From assembly GCA_965222005.1 (NCBI GenBank), contig OZ244935.1:1054001-1118000 (forward strand): a stretch of DNA of 64,000 nt. The letters are read 5' to 3'. Positions 9,170 through 18,248 of this stretch are shown in pieces. This DNA is from CBDCTM01 sp965222005. Its GTDB lineage: Bacteria; Bacteroidota; Bacteroidia; Chitinophagales; Saprospiraceae. Below the pieces are notes generated by a model. That model had not been told where the DNA came from. It saw only the letters and a list, made by a program, of their open reading frames with translations, and did not search any database. A program made the translations under genes and the position numbers. Numbering within the stretch: the stretch's first letter is position 1; each line of letters starts with the position of its first letter.

Positions 9170-10321
9170 ATGCAGTTTGAAGACATTATAGGCCAACATA
9201 CTGCCAAACAGCAGCTTCGAGCAATGGTCAACAATGACCATCTGCCCCATGCCTTGCTGTTGGTGGGCCCTTCGGGCTGTGGCAAATTGGCTCTTGCTCT
9301 GGCCCTTGCGCAGTATTTGCTCTGTCAAAATCGCAGCGCCGAAGAAGCTTGCGGCCAATGCTCCAATTGCACTAAAGCCTCCAAATGGATTCACCCCGAC
9401 ATTCACTTCAGCTTCCCTACCGTCGGCTCAAAAGTGACCAGCAACCATCTGCTCGAACATTGGCGGGCAGCACTCCATGATAGCCCTTACCTGCACATCA
9501 ACCATTGGTTTCAGCTCATCGGAGCAGAAAACAAGCAAGGCAACATCAATAAGGATGAGTGTGTCAGCATTATCAAAAAGTTGAGCCTCAAAACCTTTGA
9601 AGGCTCCTACAAGATACTGATCATGTGGATGCCGGAATACCTGGGGAAAGAAGGCAACCGCCTTCTCAAACTCATAGAGGAGCCACCCGAGCAGACAGTC
9701 TTTTTGCTGGTGGCAGAACAAAGCGAGCAAATTCTAAACACCATCCTCTCCCGCTGCCAAAGTCTGAAAATCAAGCGGCTACAGGACCAAGAGATCATCA
9801 CTGCCTTGCAGCAAAAATATCAGGCGGATGAAGCACAAGCCATGCATGCCGCTCATCTGGCCGATGGAGATTTTAGCAGGGCAATACAGTTGCTCAGAGA
9901 AGAAACAAACGATCAGGCTGGTCGCTTTGTCGATTGGATGCGCAAATGCTATCGGGGGAATGGCGTGGAACTGGTGCGCTGGTGCGAAAATCTTGCCGGT
10001 ACCGGCAGAGAATATCAAAAGCATTTTCTGCAATTTGGCCTACACTTTCTACAGCAACTCCTCCAGCTAAAGATCAGCGGAGCGTCTGCCCAAATTCGAT
10101 TGGGGAATGCAGAGCGGCAGGCGGCAGACAAATTGAAGGATGTGATCCATTGGAAGCAGCTTGAGGAGATTTCCATGCTGCTCAATGATTGTGCCTTTCA
10201 CATTGAGCGCAATGCCAACCCCAAAATTCGCTTTCTGGACGCTTCAATCCGGATCAATCACATTTTAAAACAAACCTCAATTGCCCGGCTCCAGACAACT
10301 GCCGGCAGCCAAGGGTCATAA
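9170..10321 (+). CDS. holB: DNA polymerase III delta' subunit
   Basis: Clamp-loader subunit that helps place the sliding clamp on primed DNA. The 383 residues carry an AAA+ fold with Walker A-like GPSGCGKL at 33-40, a zinc knuckle C61-x2-C64-x2-C67 plus one earlier Cys, 'LLKLIEEPPEQTVFLL' and the sensor 1 region 'ILSRCQSLKIKRL'. Length and order match the family. It is followed 12 bases later by the PSP1 gene, an arrangement seen in other bacteria. Confidence 0.93.
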   Translation: MQFEDIIGQHTAKQQLRAMVNNDHLPHALLLVGPSGCGKLALALALAQYLLCQNRSAEEACGQCSNCTKASKWIHPDIHFSFPTVGSKVTSNHLLEHWRAALHDSPYLHINHWFQLIGAENKQGNINKDECVSIIKKLSLKTFEGSYKILIMWMPEYLGKEGNRLLKLIEEPPEQTVFLLVAEQSEQILNTILSRCQSLKIKRLQDQEIITALQQKYQADEAQAMHAAHLADGDFSRAIQLLREETNDQAGRFVDWMRKCYRGNGVELVRWCENLAGTGREYQKHFLQFGLHFLQQLLQLKISGASAQIRLGNAERQAADKLKDVIHWKQLEEISMLLNDCAFHIERNANPKIRFLDASIRINHILKQTSIARLQTTAGSQGS

Positions 10322-10333
10322 ATAGCATCAACC

Positions 10334-11629
10334 ATGGGATGTTCAGTTTGCATAATAGGAGGAAATGGAAAAGCAAAAGGATGCCGCAGCAATGGAGGCT
10401 GTGCCTCAGGAGGTTGCAATCGCCTCAACACATATGATTGGCTCTCGACGATGAATATTGCCGAGCCCGATGCGTTTGATATTGTAGAAATAAGCTTTAA
10501 AAACGGTGCCCGCAAACAATTTTTTGTCAATGAATTGCACAACCGTACCGCTACGGGCGATTTGGTGGTGGTGGAAACAGGCAGCGGTTTCGATCTTGGA
10601 CACATCAGCCTTTCAGGTGAATTGGTGCGCCTGCAAATGCGCAAAAAGCGAGTGCCTGAAGACGGCGTACTGCACAAGGTCGTGCGGCGGGCCAACGACA
10701 GAGATGTTGACCGGCTCCGGGAGGCCCGGCGAATGGAACACAAAACGATGGTGCGTGCCCGGGCTATTGCCCGCAGCCTGAAACTGGAGATGAAAATCGG
10801 AGATGTGGAATATCAGGCCGACAAGCGCAAAGCCACTTTTTATTATACCGCCGACGGGCGGGTAGATTTTAGAGAGCTAATCCGCCACTTTGCCAAGGAG
10901 TTTAGAGTAAAAATTGAAATGAGGCAAATCGGAGCCCGCCAGGAGTCATCGCGTATTGGCGGGCTGGGCTCCTGTGGTCGGGAGCTGTGCTGCTCTACCT
11001 GGCTTACCGACTTCAAATCCGTTTCCACAGCTGCTGCCCGCTATCAGAATCTGGCGATCAATCAGGCTAAACTTTCGGGGCAATGTGGGCGTTTGAAGTG
11101 CTGCCTCAATTATGAGCTGGATACTTACATAGAAGCACTCGAAGAGTTTCCTAAAAATGCTGATAAACTCACTACCAAAGCGGGTACAGCCGTATTGATA
11201 AAAACGGACATCTTCAAAAAGCAGATGTTCTATATGTATGAGAAAAGCGACAAACCCGGCAAGCTCTATTCACTCCCTATTGACAGGGTTCGGGCTATTT
11301 CGGAGCTGAATAAAAAAGGGGAGCGGCCTGGTGAATTGATGGACTTCCCGCAAATAGCCGAAGAGGAAATTATGGATTACGGAGATGTGACAGGTGCCGT
11401 GGAGCTGCCTCCTGAAGAGCGAAAAAAACGCCGACGCAACAAGCGCCGCAATAAAAGAAGACCTTCCAACAATCAGCGGAGCAACAAACGTCCCGGCAAG
11501 CGAAGTCAGAAGCCGGAACAAAAAAGCAAAACTATCAAAAAAGTCAACAGTAATACCCGTCGGCGGAAGAAAACGACTTCCCGCAATCAAAAAAAAGACA
11601 AAAGCCAAAGACCTCCTAAAAAGGATTAA
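10334..11629 (+). CDS. PSP1 domain protein (RicT/YaaT family)
   Basis: The 431 residues contain a Cys-rich N-terminus (C3, C6, C17, C23, C28), the PSP1 domain with 'EISFKNGARKQFF', and the conserved 'GLGSCGRELCCSTWL' and 'SGQCGRLKCCLNYE' segments. In Bacillus the homologue RicT acts with partners in RNA maturation and sporulation phosphorelay; the Cys residues there are linked to iron-sulphur binding. The last 75 residues are an extremely basic Lys/Arg tail that suggests nucleic-acid binding. In many Bacteroidota this gene is followed by gldH; here lpdA follows instead. Confidence 0.9.
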   Translation: MGCSVCIIGGNGKAKGCRSNGGCASGGCNRLNTYDWLSTMNIAEPDAFDIVEISFKNGARKQFFVNELHNRTATGDLVVVETGSGFDLGHISLSGELVRLQMRKKRVPEDGVLHKVVRRANDRDVDRLREARRMEHKTMVRARAIARSLKLEMKIGDVEYQADKRKATFYYTADGRVDFRELIRHFAKEFRVKIEMRQIGARQESSRIGGLGSCGRELCCSTWLTDFKSVSTAAARYQNLAINQAKLSGQCGRLKCCLNYELDTYIEALEEFPKNADKLTTKAGTAVLIKTDIFKKQMFYMYEKSDKPGKLYSLPIDRVRAISELNKKGERPGELMDFPQIAEEEIMDYGDVTGAVELPPEERKKRRRNKRRNKRRPSNNQRSNKRPGKRSQKPEQKSKTIKKVNSNTRRRKKTTSRNQKKDKSQRPPKKD

Positions 11630-11667
11630 CAGAATCTGCAAGGGCTGAAGGCTAAAAAAACGATTCA

Positions 11668-13071
11668 ATGAAATACGATGTCACCATCATTGGTTCCGGC
11701 CCGGGAGGTTACGTGGCTGCTATTCGAGCTGCGCAGCTGGGCTTCAAAACTGCGCTCATCGAACGCTACAACACGCTCGGAGGTACCTGCCTCAATGTGG
11801 GCTGCATTCCCAGTAAAGCGCTGCTCGACTCTTCGGAGCACTACCACAACGCCAAAGAAAAATTTGGGCTGCATGGCATCGAACTCAAGAGCCTCAAAGC
11901 AAACCTGCCACAGATGATTGCCCGCAAAGATGATGTAGTGCAACAAACGACCAAAGGCATCGATTTTTTGATGAAAAAAAACAAAATTGATGTCTTTCAC
12001 GGTCACGGCAGCTTCATAGATGCCCATACTGTCAATATCGCCAAATCCGACGGAAGTGCCGAACAGATCAGCACCGACAAAACCATTATTGCCACCGGCT
12101 CCAAACCCATCACACCTCCTGTCTTCAATTACGACAAAAAGCGAATCATCACTTCTACCGAAGCCCTCAATATCACCAAGCTACCCAAACGCATGCTCAT
12201 CATTGGTGCCGGAGTGATCGGCCTGGAGCTGGGCTCGGTATTTGCCCGCCTCGGCACCGAAATCGAAGTAGTAGAATATCTCGATCGCTGCATCCCCGGT
12301 ATGGATGCCGACTGTGCCAAAGAGCTGCGAAGGGCTTTAAAAAAACTGGGGGTCAAATTCCACTTCAATCATCTGGTCACTGAGGTCAAAGCCTCCAGCC
12401 GCTCCGTCAGCCTGCAGGCAAAGCATCGCGATTCGGAAGCGCCCCTTCTACTAAAGGGCGACTATTGCCTGGTTGCCATTGGCCGCAAACCTTATACCGA
12501 CGCGCTTGGACTGGACAAGGTAGGCATCAACAAAGATGAAAAAGGCAGGATCGAGGTAGATGCACATTTGCAAACCAATGTGCCCGGCATTTTTGCCATC
12601 GGCGATGTGATACGCGGCGCCATGCTCGCACACAAGGCGGAAGAAGAAGGCATACTGGTAGCCGAATACCTGGCCGGCCAGCAGCCGCATATTGATTACA
12701 ACCTCATCCCCAATGTGGTATATACCTGGCCAGAGGTGGCCGGGGTAGGCAAAACGGAAGAGCAGCTCAAGGAGGAGGGGCGGGCCTACAAAACAGGCAA
12801 ATTCCCCTTCCGGGCGCTGGGCCGCGCTCGCGCCAGCACCGATACTGAAGGCATGGTAAAAGTGCTGGCCGATGAAACCACCGACGAGGTGCTGGGCGTC
12901 CACATGGTGGGTGCCCGGGCGGCCGACATCATCGCCGAAGCCGTAGCCCTGATGGAATTTCGGGCCTCAGCAGAGGATATCGCCCGTATCTCGCACGCCC
13001 ACCCAACCTTCACCGAAGCAGTTAAAGAAGCAGCGCTGGCAGCTACCGGCAACCGGGCATTGCATGTGTAG
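11668..13071 (+). CDS. lpdA: dihydrolipoyl dehydrogenase
   Basis: Flavoprotein E3 subunit that reoxidises the dihydrolipoyl groups of 2-oxoacid dehydrogenase complexes with NAD+. The 467-residue length is standard. FAD-binding GSGPGG is at 10-14, the redox disulphide sits in GGTCLNVGCIPSK with C41 and C46, the NAD-binding 'IIGAGVIGLELG' follows near 180, and the catalytic His-Glu pair is in 'HAHPTFTEA' at the end. No E1 or E2 genes are nearby, so it probably serves several complexes. Confidence 0.96.
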   Translation: MKYDVTIIGSGPGGYVAAIRAAQLGFKTALIERYNTLGGTCLNVGCIPSKALLDSSEHYHNAKEKFGLHGIELKSLKANLPQMIARKDDVVQQTTKGIDFLMKKNKIDVFHGHGSFIDAHTVNIAKSDGSAEQISTDKTIIATGSKPITPPVFNYDKKRIITSTEALNITKLPKRMLIIGAGVIGLELGSVFARLGTEIEVVEYLDRCIPGMDADCAKELRRALKKLGVKFHFNHLVTEVKASSRSVSLQAKHRDSEAPLLLKGDYCLVAIGRKPYTDALGLDKVGINKDEKGRIEVDAHLQTNVPGIFAIGDVIRGAMLAHKAEEEGILVAEYLAGQQPHIDYNLIPNVVYTWPEVAGVGKTEEQLKEEGRAYKTGKFPFRALGRARASTDTEGMVKVLADETTDEVLGVHMVGARAADIIAEAVALMEFRASAEDIARISHAHPTFTEAVKEAALAATGNRALHV

Positions 13072-13083
13072 GGAAATCTTTGC

Positions 13084-13857
13084 TTATTCCTCTTCTTCCG
13101 CACCGGCATGGGCCGGCTCTTTGCCACGTTCGAGCCAGAAGTTGTTGACGCCAATGCCTTGTACACAGTACAGCCGCTGCATGTTGAGCAGCTCCAGCAA
13201 GGCCAGAAAAGTGACGATGGCCTGTACGCGGTCTTTACATTCTTCAAACACCGAATCGAAATGGGTGCGCTCGCCGGGGCGTACTTTGGAAAGCAGATAG
13301 ATTTGCTGATCCTGAATGGTATAGGGATAGGTATATACTTTGTGAACCGCCCGTTTCTTTTGATCCTCCAACCGCTGCATCACCCGCTCAAAGGCTTTCA
13401 TCAGCTTGTACAGGGTGAGCGATTCCAGCTCGGCATCGGCCAGGGCATCTTCGGCCAATGATCGTAGCTCCCGGGCGGCATTGCCGCGCGCGGTTTGGCT
13501 GGCCCGCTGCTGCTCCAGCTTGCGCATATCATCCAGCACACTTTTGTAGCGCTTGTATTCGAGCAAACGGCGGACGAGCTCCTCGCGCGGGTCGAGCTCA
13601 TTGCCCTCCTCATCCACCGGCTTGCGGGGAATTATCATCCTGGCCTTGATACGCATCAGCGTGGCCGCTACCAGTATGAATTCGCTGGCCAGATCGATGT
13701 TGAGCGCCTCCATTTGGCGAATATAGCCCAGAAAGTCGTCGGTGATTTTGGAGATAGGAATGTCATGGATATCCAGCTCATCGCGTTCGATGAAGAAGAG
13801 CAACAGATCAAAAGGCCCCTGAAATTGGGGAAGGGAGATAGTATATGTTGAGCTCAT
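13084..13857 (-). CDS. scpA: segregation and condensation protein A
   Basis: Kleisin subunit of the SMC-ScpAB condensin that organises and segregates the chromosome. I place the start at 13857 (MSSTYTISLPQFQGPFDLLLFF); the longer frame adds nothing conserved. The N-terminal 'GPFDLLLFFIERDELDIHDIPIS' pattern (GPFDLLLFF, LDIHDIPIS), 'LIRIKARMIIP'-like helix and the C-terminal winged helix 'AIVTFLALLELLNMQ' are characteristic. It converges on lpdA with 12 bases between. scpB is not in the window. Confidence 0.93.
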   Translation of the reverse strand: MSSTYTISLPQFQGPFDLLLFFIERDELDIHDIPISKITDDFLGYIRQMEALNIDLASEFILVAATLMRIKARMIIPRKPVDEEGNELDPREELVRRLLEYKRYKSVLDDMRKLEQQRASQTARGNAARELRSLAEDALADAELESLTLYKLMKAFERVMQRLEDQKKRAVHKVYTYPYTIQDQQIYLLSKVRPGERTHFDSVFEECKDRVQAIVTFLALLELLNMQRLYCVQGIGVNNFWLERGKEPAHAGAEEEE

Positions 13858-13882
13858 ATTATTGGCAAATGGATGTGATTTG

Positions 13883-13890
13883 CAAATATA
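13883..13890 (-). promoter_or_regulatory. possible -7 box for scpA
   Basis: On the minus strand TATATTTG matches TAnnTTTG and lies 26 bases before the scpA ATG. The -33 element is not clear. Confidence 0.4.
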
Positions 13891-14034
13891 GGCAAAAAGG
13901 CCAAGCATATTCCCGGCCAGAGAACGAATGATTCAAGGAAGGCATGGTAAGATGGCTGTGCAGCATACCCTGTTTTTTTACAAGCCAGCTGTATATTTTT
14001 CTATGTGAATCGCCAAAATTCCGCCTGATAAGCC

Positions 14035-14260
14035 TACCTTTGCAGTGTGTGTACGCGATGGTGAATTTATTGATCATTTTAAAAATTCATAGCTCAGGCG
14101 CCTGATGAGCGATTGCGAATCCCAATCGCCTGTGCTATATCCCGCGAAAGGATTGAGTGTGATTTATCACTCTCGAACCGCCAGCGGTATAATGCCTTTA
14201 GCAAGCCTGTATAAATGAAGCCAACAGGCTTGATTGCTATTATAAAATCCTTTTCGATAT
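14035..14260 (+). promoter_or_regulatory. promoter box and long structured carB leader
   Basis: TACCTTTG at 14035-14042 fits the -7 consensus, with a weak -33 region, and would give a carB leader of about 210 bases. The leader contains two hairpins: GCGATTG/CAATCGC near 14110-14130, and CAAGCCTGT (14202-14210) with ACAGGCTTG (14224-14232), a perfect 9-bp stem 28 bases before the ATG. Neither is followed by a T-run. The leader could regulate carB, but no known riboswitch is recognised. The scpA-carB gap of about 400 bases holds no gene. Confidence 0.35.
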
Positions 14261-17077
14261 ATGCCAAAAGATACCTCTATCCGCGCTGTGTTGATCATTG
14301 GCAGCGGCCCTATCATCATAGGCCAAGCCTGCGAATTTGACTACTCCGGCAGCCAGGCTGCCCGCGCCCTGCGCGAAGAAGGCATTGAAGTGAGCCTTAT
14401 CAATTCCAATCCGGCTACCATCATGACCGACCCCGTCACAGCCGACCACATTTACCTGCTGCCCCTCACAGTGGATAGCATCGTGCAAATTCTGCAAGAA
14501 CGGCACATTGATGCAGTATTGCCTACTATGGGTGGCCAAACAGCCCTCAATCTGGCAATCGAAGCAGGCAGGCAGGGCGTGTGGGAGCGGTTCAATATAC
14601 GCCTCATCGGTGTGGATTTGGATGCTATTGAGCTGACTGAAAACCGCGAAGCCTTTCGCCAGCACATGATCAATCAAGGGCTCAGCGTAGCGCCCTCCAA
14701 AATTGCCAACTCCTTTTTGGAAGGCAAGGAAGCAGCTCAGGCTATTGGCTTCCCACTCGTCATCCGCCCTTCTTACACCCTCGGCGGCACCGGCGGAGCT
14801 TTTGTACACGAGGAAGCTGAATTTGATGCCGCCCTGCGCCGTGGCCTTGATATGTCGCCTACTCACGAGGTATTAGTTGAAAAGGCGGTGCTGGGTTGGA
14901 AGGAATTTGAGTTGGAACTTTTGCGCGATGCCAACAACAACGTCGTCATCATTTGCACCGTCGAAAATCTCGACCCTATGGGCATCCATACCGGCGACAG
15001 CATCACGGTAGCTCCGGCCATGACCTTATCGGATACGGCCTACCAGCAGATGCGTGACGAAGCCATCCAGGCCATGCGCTCGCTGGGCAACTTTGCCGGC
15101 GGCTGCAATATACAATTTGCTCAGGACCCCGAAACGGAAAAGCTCATCGTCATCGAAATCAACCCGCGGGTATCGCGCTCTTCGGCATTGGCCAGCAAGG
15201 CTACCGGTTATCCCATTGCCAAAATCGCTGCCAAACTGGCCATCGGCTATCACCTGGATGAGCTGAAAAATCAAATTACCAAAACAACTTCCGCCTACTT
15301 TGAGCCCACACTCGACTATGTGATCGTAAAAATGCCGCGCTGGAATTTTGCCAAATTCTATGGCGCTGACCACCGCTTAGGCTTGCAGATGAAATCGGTA
15401 GGTGAGGTGATGGCGATTGGTCGCAACTTCCTGGAAGCGCTTCAGAAGGCCTGCCAAAGCCAGGAAAACAACCGCCACGGCCTGGGGGCTGATAAGAAAG
15501 AATGGATTCGCACTTCCGATATTTTGGAAAGGCTGGAAATGGTGAGCGATGACCGCATTTACCGCCTCAAAGATGCGCTGCGGCTGGGTGTACCGGAAAA
15601 AACGGTACAAAAGCTCACGCTCATTGACCCCTGGTTTATCAAACAGATCAAGCGACTGGTGAAAATGGAAGAGCAGGTAATGCGGTATAATGTGCCGGAA
15701 GATTTGGACAAAGATTTTTTCCTCGAACTCAAACAAGTCGGCTATTCGGATGCACAGATTGCCTGGCTGATGCGCATCAAGCCGGAGGAGGTTACCCGCC
15801 AGCGCAAAAAGCTGGGCATCCGCCGCACCTACAAACTGGTAGATACCTGCGCCGCCGAATTTGAAGCACAAACCCCCTATTACTACTCCACCTTTGATGA
15901 AGAAAACGAAAGCATCCCTTCTGATAAGAAAAAGGTGATCGTACTCGGTTCGGGGCCCAACCGGATTGGGCAGGGCATCGAGTTTGACTACTGCTGTGTG
16001 CATGGTTTGCTGGCCATCAAAGAGGCGGGCATGGAATCGATCATGATCAATTGCAATCCCGAAACCGTCTCCACAGATTTTGATGTGGCTGACAAGCTCT
16101 ACTTCGAACCGGTGTATTGGGAACATATCGAAGAGATACTGGAACTGGAAAAGCCGGAAGGCGTGATCGTTCAACTGGGTGGCCAAACGGCACTCAAACT
16201 GGCAGAGCAATTCCACAAAAACGGCATCAAAATATTCGGCACCAGCTACAATTCTATGGACCTGGCCGAAGACCGCGGTCGCTTCTCCGACTTGCTCAAG
16301 GAACTCGACATTCCTTATCCCCGATACGGCGTAGCCGATTCGGCCGATGAAGCCCTTGCCATTGCGCAGCGGGTGACTTATCCCGTACTGGTGCGCCCCT
16401 CCTATGTGCTGGGCGGGCAACGCATGCGCATCGTCATCAACGACGAAGAGCTGGAGCGCCATGTGTTGAGCATCTTCAAGCACCTGCCCGACAATCGCGT
16501 GCTGATCGATCAGTTTTTGGAGCGTGCCCGCGAAGCAGAGATCGATGCGATATGCGATGGCGAAGATGTACACATCATGGGGATTATGGAACATATTGAG
16601 CCGGCGGGAATCCATTCGGGCGATAGTTCAGCGGTGCTCCCTCCGTACAGCCTCTCACAGCAAGCCATCGATACAATGATCAAATACACCAAGCGCCTGG
16701 CAATGGCCCTGCAAATCAAAGGACTGATCAATATTCAGTTTGCCATCAAAGACGATCAGGTGTATGTGATCGAAGCCAATCCGCGCGCCTCGCGCACCAC
16801 GCCTTTTATTGCCAAAGCTTACAACATCCCTTACTTGAAGATCGCCTCCTTGGTGATGCTGGGTACTCACACGCTGAAGGATTTTGAAATCAAAAATGAT
16901 ATGGATGGTTACGCCATCAAGGTGCCGGTATTTTCGTTTAATAAATTCCCGAATGTGGATAAGCAGCTCGGCCCGGAGATGAAATCAACCGGTGAAGCAA
17001 TTCGGTTTATTAAGGATTTGGACGATCCCTTCTTTAGAAAACTGGACAGCCAGCGGTCGATGTATTTGACGAGGTAA
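14261..17077 (+). CDS. carB: carbamoyl-phosphate synthase large subunit, short form
   Basis: Makes carbamoyl phosphate from bicarbonate, ammonia delivered by CarA, and two ATP, for pyrimidine and arginine synthesis. Both ATP-grasp halves are complete: the N-half begins 'AVLIIGSGPIIIGQACEFDYSG' (GSGPIIIGQACEFDYSG) and the C-half 'VLGSGPNRIGQGIEFDYCC', each followed by its ATP-binding 'RPSYTLGG' or 'RPSYVLGG'. At 938 residues it ends at the second synthetase domain and lacks the roughly 130-residue MGS-like allosteric domain present in enterobacterial CarB. Short forms are known to me from other Bacteroidota, so this is likely native, not a truncation. carA is not adjacent. Confidence 0.93.
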   Translation: MPKDTSIRAVLIIGSGPIIIGQACEFDYSGSQAARALREEGIEVSLINSNPATIMTDPVTADHIYLLPLTVDSIVQILQERHIDAVLPTMGGQTALNLAIEAGRQGVWERFNIRLIGVDLDAIELTENREAFRQHMINQGLSVAPSKIANSFLEGKEAAQAIGFPLVIRPSYTLGGTGGAFVHEEAEFDAALRRGLDMSPTHEVLVEKAVLGWKEFELELLRDANNNVVIICTVENLDPMGIHTGDSITVAPAMTLSDTAYQQMRDEAIQAMRSLGNFAGGCNIQFAQDPETEKLIVIEINPRVSRSSALASKATGYPIAKIAAKLAIGYHLDELKNQITKTTSAYFEPTLDYVIVKMPRWNFAKFYGADHRLGLQMKSVGEVMAIGRNFLEALQKACQSQENNRHGLGADKKEWIRTSDILERLEMVSDDRIYRLKDALRLGVPEKTVQKLTLIDPWFIKQIKRLVKMEEQVMRYNVPEDLDKDFFLELKQVGYSDAQIAWLMRIKPEEVTRQRKKLGIRRTYKLVDTCAAEFEAQTPYYYSTFDEENESIPSDKKKVIVLGSGPNRIGQGIEFDYCCVHGLLAIKEAGMESIMINCNPETVSTDFDVADKLYFEPVYWEHIEEILELEKPEGVIVQLGGQTALKLAEQFHKNGIKIFGTSYNSMDLAEDRGRFSDLLKELDIPYPRYGVADSADEALAIAQRVTYPVLVRPSYVLGGQRMRIVINDEELERHVLSIFKHLPDNRVLIDQFLERAREAEIDAICDGEDVHIMGIMEHIEPAGIHSGDSSAVLPPYSLSQQAIDTMIKYTKRLAMALQIKGLINIQFAIKDDQVYVIEANPRASRTTPFIAKAYNIPYLKIASLVMLGTHTLKDFEIKNDMDGYAIKVPVFSFNKFPNVDKQLGPEMKSTGEAIRFIKDLDDPFFRKLDSQRSMYLTR

Positions 17078-17212
17078 GTATCATTTCAGATTGTTTCGTA
17101 GAATTATCTTGATTCTGAGTACTGACTTATAGGAATTTAACGATCGCTAGTGCTTAGTCAACGTTTGAATATCGGGTGGGATTTGGGTGAAATTTGAGTT
17201 TAGACGAGGCAT

Positions 17213-17254
17213 GAACAAGGCGCATAGCCCCACTTGCCGTTTTGCACTTTGTTC
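17213..17254. repeat. imperfect palindrome at the edge of the AT-rich cassette
   Basis: GAACAAGGCGCA (17213-17224) and TGCACTTTGTTC (17243-17254) pair at 10 of 12 positions around an 18-base middle. A 10-mer overlapping its right arm, GTTCTCGACA (17251-17260), recurs inverted at 20768-20777, just beyond the other end of the three-gene cassette. This bracketing could mark the limits of a mobile gene cassette. The arms do not fit the RYYYAAC/GTTRRRY core of integron attC sites. Confidence 0.45.
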
Positions 17255-17267
17255 TCGACAGTTTTTT

Positions 17268-18248
17268 TTATTCTTTTTTCATTATTCCAATATGCAAAAC
17301 TCTTCCACCTGCCTGATTGACAGGACTTACACTTTTGCCAATCACAATTCCATTTTCGGGGGCTTGATATTCTTTAATTATATCCCCGAAAACATCTCTA
17401 ATTGTTGCAATCGTTTCTCCTTTTTTTACAATTTGAGTTACATTTGGATGAACGGTCAATAATCCTCCCGTGTCGGTATAAATCCAATAGGACTTCTTAC
17501 AAATGACTGTATCACTTGAATGTTCCTCGACTTCTGAATCTGTTATCTTTAAATAGCCAAGCAAATTATGGATTCCTGTCAGGCCGTCCCTTATCATCCC
17601 TTTCTGAAATAAATTTGGGTTCCCTACTTCCAAAGTGATTGCTGGTATATCCATCTCGTCCGCAGTCCCTCGAAGTGTTCCATCACTTGGTGGATTATGG
17701 ACAATTATCTGAGCATTTTGAAGTAACGCCATTTTCCGCACAACTTCATCGCTCATATCCGCACGTATGTAATAAGAATTTATCCTTCCGTTACTTGCAG
17801 TATGAAGGTCAAGCAGATAATCAAAATGTTTGACAATTTTATTTACTATCCGCCATGCATAAACTTGGCTGACAGTTCCATTTGGTTTCCCTGGCATTAT
17901 ATGGTTCAGGTCGGTACCATCCACAAACCTTCTTTTCTTCCGTAAAAAGGAAGGTACGTTGATAATAGGGATGCCGACAATTGTCCCACGCAATTGTCTG
18001 ACATCAATTTCTTTGAACAACCGTTGGATTACTGGTATCCCGTTTAACTCGTTGCCGTGGACCGCTGCAGTCAGACCTACTGTTTTCCCTTTTGTTTTTC
18101 CTTTTGCAATAATTATCGGTAAATGAACTGGAACGCCCATTCCGTCTTTTACAATTTCCAGCCAATATTTTGTGATTGCCCCTCTCGGTGCTTTGCGGAT
18201 ATTGAGTTCTGTTATTATCTCAATATTTGAATTTGTTTTATTCAACAT
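17268..18248 (-). CDS. AstE/aspartoacylase-like zinc deacylase
   Basis: Member of the M14-related succinylglutamate desuccinylase/aspartoacylase family, which hydrolyses N-acyl or amide bonds of amino-acid derivatives. Zinc ligands appear as H64 and E67 in 'AAVHGNELNG' and H149 in 'LLDLHTAS'; the likely catalytic Glu is E207 in 'ITLEVGNP'. The 'DGTDLNHIMPG' loop resembles the DLNRxFPG substrate loop of the family. A C-terminal beta domain ('VKKGETIATIRDVFGD') is lipoyl-like, as in AstE relatives. It is the last gene of an AT-rich operon and overlaps the preceding ligase gene by 11 bases. The substrate is unknown; context suggests it hydrolyses or edits the ligases' product. Confidence 0.85.
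   Translation of the reverse strand: MLNKTNSNIEIITELNIRKAPRGAITKYWLEIVKDGMGVPVHLPIIIAKGKTKGKTVGLTAAVHGNELNGIPVIQRLFKEIDVRQLRGTIVGIPIINVPSFLRKKRRFVDGTDLNHIMPGKPNGTVSQVYAWRIVNKIVKHFDYLLDLHTASNGRINSYYIRADMSDEVVRKMALLQNAQIIVHNPPSDGTLRGTADEMDIPAITLEVGNPNLFQKGMIRDGLTGIHNLLGYLKITDSEVEEHSSDTVICKKSYWIYTDTGGLLTVHPNVTQIVKKGETIATIRDVFGDIIKEYQAPENGIVIGKSVSPVNQAGGRVLHIGIMKKE

Noticed and set aside
14100..14160. CTGATGAG ... CGAAA resembling a hammerhead ribozyme core
   Set aside because: The stem between the two conserved blocks is not closed directly before GAAA, and the flanking pairings do not hold.
15377..16615. 412-codon minus-strand frame inside carB
   Set aside because: Long only because of codon bias in carB; its translation has no domain or start signals.
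17213..17254. Integron attC site
   Set aside because: The palindrome lacks the RYYYAAC and GTTRRRY cores, and no integrase gene is near.
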